A stretch of DNA of 64,000 nucleotides from Salinimicrobium profundisediminis (lineage in GTDB: Bacteria > Bacteroidota > Bacteroidia > Flavobacteriales > Flavobacteriaceae). The notes under the pieces were generated by a model. The model had not been told where the DNA came from, searched no databases, and saw only the letters and a program-made list of their open reading frames with translations. Below, piece after piece: positions 60,309 through 64,000 of this stretch; the first letter of the stretch is position 1; every line of letters begins with the position of its first letter. The DNA is taken from assembly GCF_026241755.1 (NCBI RefSeq), contig NZ_JAPJDA010000014.1, positions 1-64,000 of the forward strand. The letters are read 5' to 3'. The position numbers were made by a program, and so were the translations under genes.

Positions 60309-61388
60309 ATGGAACACAGACGAACTTTCATTAAAAAGTCGGGGCTTTTTTTGGCAGCAGGCTTTCTACCATTTCCTAACTTTTTAGGGTTTTCAAAAAA
60401 GGATAAACTGGGAGTTGCCCTCGTAGGTCTTGGCGGCTACAGCACCCATCAACTGGCTCCTGCCCTGCAGGAAACCGAATACTGCGAGCTTCGCGGAATA
60501 GTGACCGGCAGCCCCGAGAAAATCCCTCAATGGCAGGAAAAATATGGCATTCCAGATGCCAATGTGTACAATTACGAGAACATCCACCAAATTGCCAATA
60601 ACAATGATATTGATGTGATTTACATTGTGCTGCCCAATTCCATGCACGCTGAATATACCATAAAAGCAGCCAATGCCGGAAAGCACGTTTGGTGTGAAAA
60701 ACCTATGGCAATGAATGCTGAAGAGTGCCGCCAAATGATAGAAGCCTGCGAAAAAAACAGAGTCAAACTGGCAATAGGATATCGTCTTCAGCATGAAAAG
60801 AATAACCGCATCATGATGAAGTGGGCCGAAACAACCCCTTACGGGCCAATACAGGAAGTGAAAGCCGCCGCCGGTTTTTATAGTAACAATCCCGGCTGGC
60901 GTGCAGTAGAAAAAATGGGTGGTGGTGCCATGTACGATATGGGCGTGTACCCGCTTAACACTTCCCGATATACTGTAGGCCGCGAACCCATTGCTGTTTC
61001 GGCAAAATCTTCAACCAGCCGGCCAGATGTTTTTGGGGAAGTAGATGAAACTATGGATTTTACCCTCGAATTTCCCGAAGGAGTAGTAGCTAATTGCCGC
61101 ACCAGCTTTGGCGAAGGTATGAACAACCTCGAAGTGACCTGCAGTGACGGCTCATATTATCTCCAGCCTTTCCAGACTTACAGCGGAGTAAAAGGAGGAA
61201 CCAGCGACGGTAAAATTCTCGAACCTTTCGGAAAAAACCAGCAAGCCGTACAAATGGATGACGACGCCCTGTCAATTCTCAACAATAAGCCTATGATGGT
61301 TCCGGGAGAAGAAGGTTTGAAAGATATTATTGTACTCGAAAAGATCTATGAATCTGCTGCAAAAAATGGGCAAAAGCTAAAAATATAG
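60309..61388 (+). CDS. Exported Gfo/Idh/MocA-family oxidoreductase
   Basis: A 359-residue NAD(P)-dependent oxidoreductase. A Tat-type signal (HRRTFIKKSGLFLAAGF) begins the chain, so it is exported folded. The Rossmann start reads KLGVALVGLGGYSTHQLAPA; then HVWCEKPMAMN (EKP motif) near residue 133, and GGGAMYDMGVYP in the catalytic domain. It resembles glucose-fructose oxidoreductase, with a sugar substrate likely. It stands alone after a terminator. Confidence 0.88.
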   Translation: MEHRRTFIKKSGLFLAAGFLPFPNFLGFSKKDKLGVALVGLGGYSTHQLAPALQETEYCELRGIVTGSPEKIPQWQEKYGIPDANVYNYENIHQIANNNDIDVIYIVLPNSMHAEYTIKAANAGKHVWCEKPMAMNAEECRQMIEACEKNRVKLAIGYRLQHEKNNRIMMKWAETTPYGPIQEVKAAAGFYSNNPGWRAVEKMGGGAMYDMGVYPLNTSRYTVGREPIAVSAKSSTSRPDVFGEVDETMDFTLEFPEGVVANCRTSFGEGMNNLEVTCSDGSYYLQPFQTYSGVKGGTSDGKILEPFGKNQQAVQMDDDALSILNNKPMMVPGEEGLKDIIVLEKIYESAAKNGQKLKI

Positions 61389-61560
61389 ACTTCTAAAAAT
61401 GCCTTTTTTGACACCTGTTTCTGAAAAACTTCAGAAGAAAATTAAATGCTTCTTCAGGAAATTTTGCAGTTATAACAAACTAGCTCACAAACACATATAC
61501 CTAAACCTTTTTCAGGCTTCAGAAACAATTTTATTGTGTTTTGTTGAAAACTTTGTTGAA

Positions 61561-61590
61561 AAGGTTTTTTCCCATGTAGGAAAAAACCTT
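61561..61590. promoter_or_regulatory. Perfect 12-bp inverted repeat upstream of nrdB
   Basis: AAGGTTTTTTCC and GGAAAAAACCTT form a perfect 12-bp palindrome around CATGTA, 57 bases upstream of the nrdB start and about 170 bases after the previous gene. It could be a terminator for the oxidoreductase gene, which lacks a U-run after it, or an operator/hairpin controlling the ribonucleotide reductase operon. Confidence 0.5.
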
Positions 61591-61646
61591 ACATAAATTA
61601 CAATCTTTGAAAGAACCGTTTCCAACCAACTAAAACTCAATATCCT

Positions 61647-62624
61647 ATGACCCAGTTAGAACCCATTTTACAGGAGAACAAGGACAGATTTGTGATTTTC
61701 CCCATTAAACATCACGATATCTGGGATTGGTACAAGAAAATGGAAGCAAGTTTCTGGACTGCCGAAGAGATTGACCTGCATCAGGATTTGAGTGACTGGA
61801 ACAATAAATTAAATGCAGATGAAAGATATTTCATCAAGCACATTCTTGCCTTTTTTGCCGCTTCAGACGGAATTGTGAATGAAAATTTAGCCGAAAACTT
61901 CGTCAACGAAGTGCAATATTCTGAAGCTAAATTCTTTTACGGGTTCCAGATCATGATGGAGAACATCCATTCAGAAACCTACTCCCTGCTCATCGACACC
62001 TATGTTAAGGATGAAAAGGAAAAGAACAAACTTTTTAAAGCCATAGAGGTATTTCCTGCTATTCAGAAGAAAGCGCAGTGGGCCCTAAAATGGATAGAAT
62101 CTGATTCTTTTGCTGAAAGGCTCATCGCTTTTGCAGCTGTAGAAGGAATTTTCTTTTCGGGCGCTTTTTGCTCTATCTTCTGGCTGAAGAAGCGCGGATT
62201 AATGCCCGGCCTCACTTTCTCTAATGAACTTATTTCAAGAGATGAAGGAGTACACTGCGACTTTGCTGTTCATCTGCACAACAACCACCTTGTGAACAAG
62301 GTGCCAAAAGAGCGAATTAGAGAGATCATTGTTGATGCACTTAATATTGAAAGAGAGTTTATTACTGAATCCCTTCCGGTAAGCCTTATCGGGATGAATT
62401 CTAACCTGATGACCCAATATCTTGAATTTGTTGCCGACCGACTGCTGGTTGAACTAGAATGTGAAAAGGAATATGGCACTGCGAATCCATTCGACTTTAT
62501 GGATATGATCAACCTGCAGGGGAAAACCAACTTCTTTGAAAAGAGAGTTGGCGAATACCAGAAAGCAGGAGTGATGAACAAAGACAAAGACGCCGATAAG
62601 ATTAGTTTCGACGCTGATTTTTAG
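61647..62624 (+). CDS. nrdB: Ribonucleotide reductase class I, small (beta) subunit
   Basis: A 325-residue R2 protein. Metal ligands and radical site are in ANIR-type helices: [29 protein letters not shown], the Glu-x2-His in [14 protein letters not shown] (Tyr next to the ligands is the radical residue), and [14 protein letters not shown] with the final Glu-x2-His in [13 protein letters not shown]. It holds the tyrosyl radical that starts the reaction in the large subunit, whose gene follows 124 bases later. Confidence 0.95.
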   Translation: MTQLEPILQENKDRFVIFPIKHHDIWDWYKKMEASFWTAEEIDLHQDLSDWNNKLNADERYFIKHILAFFAASDGIVNENLAENFVNEVQYSEAKFFYGFQIMMENIHSETYSLLIDTYVKDEKEKNKLFKAIEVFPAIQKKAQWALKWIESDSFAERLIAFAAVEGIFFSGAFCSIFWLKKRGLMPGLTFSNELISRDEGVHCDFAVHLHNNHLVNKVPKERIREIIVDALNIEREFITESLPVSLIGMNSNLMTQYLEFVADRLLVELECEKEYGTANPFDFMDMINLQGKTNFFEKRVGEYQKAGVMNKDKDADKISFDADF

Positions 62625-62748
62625 GCCCCCTTGCCCCCGAAGGGGGAACTAATTCTCCTGCTTCACAAATGTGAAGCATACTTCAAAATAACCGCCTACA
62701 CCTCCTCCCATCTTGTGAGGCTGAGAGAGGCATTTAAAATCTAAACTT
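62625..62748. repeat. Intergenic hairpin-rich repeat between nrdB and nrdA
   Basis: The 124-bp gap holds GCCCCC..TTGCCCCCGAAGGGGG (stem CCCCC/GGGGG) and a perfect GCTTCACA...TGTGAAGC palindrome. A TCTTGTGAGGCTGAG segment follows. C-rich hairpins of the first kind recur between genes in flavobacterial genomes and look like REP-type elements. They may tune the nrdB/nrdA ratio by stalling or RNA processing. Confidence 0.5.
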
Positions 62749-64000
62749 ATGTTCGTAGAAAAAAGAGGCGGCCGCAGAGAACCTATTATGTTTGACAAGA
62801 TCACAGCCAGGATTAGAAAACTGTGCTATGGCTTAAATGAACTCGTTGACCCTGTAAAGGTGGCGATGCGGGTGATTGAAGGGCTTTATGACGGAGTTAC
62901 CACCAGTGAACTTGACAATCTCGCAGCCGAAATTGCCGCTACAATGACCACTTCCCATCCCGATTATGCGAAACTGGCGGCAAGAATTTCAGTCTCTAAC
63001 CTACACAAGAATACAAAAAAGACATTTTCGGAAGTGATGACCGATCTTTACGAGTACGTAAATCCGCGTACCAATCAAAAGTCGCCACTTATTGCCGATG
63101 ATGTGTACGAGGTCATTCAGAAGAATAAAGAACTGCTTGATTCCACGATTATTTACAACAGGGATTTTCAGTATGATTACTTCGGATTTAAAACCCTGGA
63201 GCGCTCGTATCTTCTGAAGATAAACGGAAAAATTGCCGAAAGGCCTCAGCACATGCTTATGCGTGTTTCCGTAGGAATTCATCCCGATGACATGGAAGCT
63301 GCGATCGAGACCTATGAGCTCATGTCGAAGAAATATTTCACGCACGCCACTCCTACTCTTTTCAACGCCGGAACTCCGAAGCCACAGATGTCTTCCTGTT
63401 TCCTGCTCACCATGAAAGACGATAGCATTGACGGGATCTACGACACGCTGAAGCAGACTGCGAAGATCTCACAATCGGCCGGCGGAATTGGTTTGTCTAT
63501 CCACAACGTAAGAGCTACGGGTTCCTATATTTCAGGCACCAATGGTACTTCCAACGGGATCGTGCCTATGCTGCGGGTTTTTAATGACACTGCACGATAT
63601 GTCGACCAGGGTGGCGGAAAACGAAAGGGGTCTTTTGCCATTTATGTAGAACCCTGGCACGCTGATATTTTTGACTTCCTCGACCTGAAAAAGAACCACG
63701 GAAAAGAGGAAATGCGGGCCCGTGACCTCTTCTACGCGATGTGGGTCCCCGATCTTTTCATGAAACGTGTAGAAGAAAATGAAAGCTGGACGCTGATGTG
63801 TCCGCACGAATGCCCGGGACTTTACGACATTCACGGCGAAGAGTTCGAAGAACTTTATTTGAAATACGAAGCCGAAGGCAAAGGCCGAAAAAGCATTAAA
63901 GCCCGTGACCTGTGGGAAAAGATTTTGGAATCACAGATCGAAACCGGAACTCCGTACATGCTGTACAAAGATTCGGCTAACCGGAAATCGAATCAGCAAA
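62749..64000 (+). CDS. nrdA: Ribonucleotide reductase class I, large (alpha) subunit, 5' part
   Basis: 417 codons from ATG 62749 run off the window. Residues 1 to about 95 form an ATP-cone ([19 protein letters not shown], then [20 protein letters not shown]), which turns the enzyme off at high dATP. The catalytic barrel follows with [19 protein letters not shown], containing the active-site Cys, and the [20 protein letters not shown] specificity region. It makes deoxyribonucleotides with NrdB encoded upstream. Confidence 0.95.
   Translation, partial: MFVEKRGGRREPIMFDKITARIRKLCYGLNELVDPVKVAMRVIEGLYDGVTTSELDNLAAEIAATMTTSHPDYAKLAARISVSNLHKNTKKTFSEVMTDLYEYVNPRTNQKSPLIADDVYEVIQKNKELLDSTIIYNRDFQYDYFGFKTLERSYLLKINGKIAERPQHMLMRVSVGIHPDDMEAAIETYELMSKKYFTHATPTLFNAGTPKPQMSSCFLLTMKDDSIDGIYDTLKQTAKISQSAGGIGLSIHNVRATGSYISGTNGTSNGIVPMLRVFNDTARYVDQGGGKRKGSFAIYVEPWHADIFDFLDLKKNHGKEEMRARDLFYAMWVPDLFMKRVEENESWTLMCPHECPGLYDIHGEEFEELYLKYEAEGKGRKSIKARDLWEKILESQIETGTPYMLYKDSANRKSNQQ

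Noticed and set aside
61521-61541. NrdR box upstream of nrdB (AACAATTTTATTGTGTT)
   Set aside because: Only one imperfect copy; true NrdR operators come as two spaced boxes, so I do not annotate it.
1-64000. CRISPR array, rRNA genes or riboswitches
   Set aside because: No regularly spaced identical repeats, no rRNA-like stretches and no riboswitch consensus were seen by eye on either strand.

Overview
The window looks like the chromosome of a Bacteroidota bacterium, most likely a marine flavobacterium of the Salegentibacter/Gramella/Zunongwangia kind (inference from gene content). The evidence is a TraE-TraN type conjugation module, an RteC regulator, BfmA/MobB-type mobilisation genes, promoters of the TAnnTTTG type and few clear Shine-Dalgarno sites. 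Positions 1 to about 54043 are the right-hand part of an integrative conjugative element (ICE). Its right end is marked by a tyrosine integrase (52618-53832) beside a 3' fragment of a tRNA-Leu(CAA) gene (53991-54043). The left attachment site lies outside the window. From 54046 onward the sequence is ordinary chromosome, ending inside a ribonucleotide reductase large-subunit gene.

Layout of the ICE: (1) 250-2866, an odd serine-type tRNA with a GAA anticodon and a large helicase-nuclease fusion that looks like an anti-invader protein. (2) 2994-8318, a 210-bp-period repeat, ssb, radC, a candidate oriT, mobilisation protein, relaxase and coupling ATPase. (3) 8357-11942, an AAA+ ATPase/subtilisin pair resembling the ietAS defence system, set between the mobilisation and mating-pore genes. 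(4) 19086 back to 11959, the mating-pore operon traE-F-G-I-J-K-M-N plus a lipoprotein. (5) 19275-24579, a peptidoglycan amidase, replication/excision helpers, RteC with matching palindromic sites, and a membrane LuxR-type regulator coupled to an asparaginase-like protein with an altered active site. (6) 24804-51646, a long cargo region: Na+/Ca2+ and Na+/H+ antiporters, two cation diffusion facilitators, two P1B metal ATPases, a Cus/Czc RND efflux system whose pump is fused to its outer-membrane channel, a PII-like protein, a Fur-type regulator, an ArsR-MerTP-flavoprotein operon, APC permeases, OsmC, ribulose-phosphate epimerase, SpoIIAA-like proteins and a family of 58-residue proteins. (7) 51700-52617, decayed genes next to the integrase.

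How it works together: ssb, radC, relaxase, coupling protein, mating pore and amidase would move the element. RteC and the small helix-turn-helix protein would control excision, and the integrase would insert it. The cargo would give the host resistance to Zn/Cd/Co/Cu/Ag-type metals and mercury and help with ion balance, while the helicase-nuclease and ietAS-like pair may protect the host or the ICE from rivals. The most notable points are the serine tRNA with a phenylalanine anticodon, the sensor-like asparaginase/7TM-LuxR pair, the CusA-TolC fusion with a complete internal start and signal peptide, the paired RteC-type palindromes, and a chimeric scar in which a chloride-channel fragment ends in another integrase's C-terminus.
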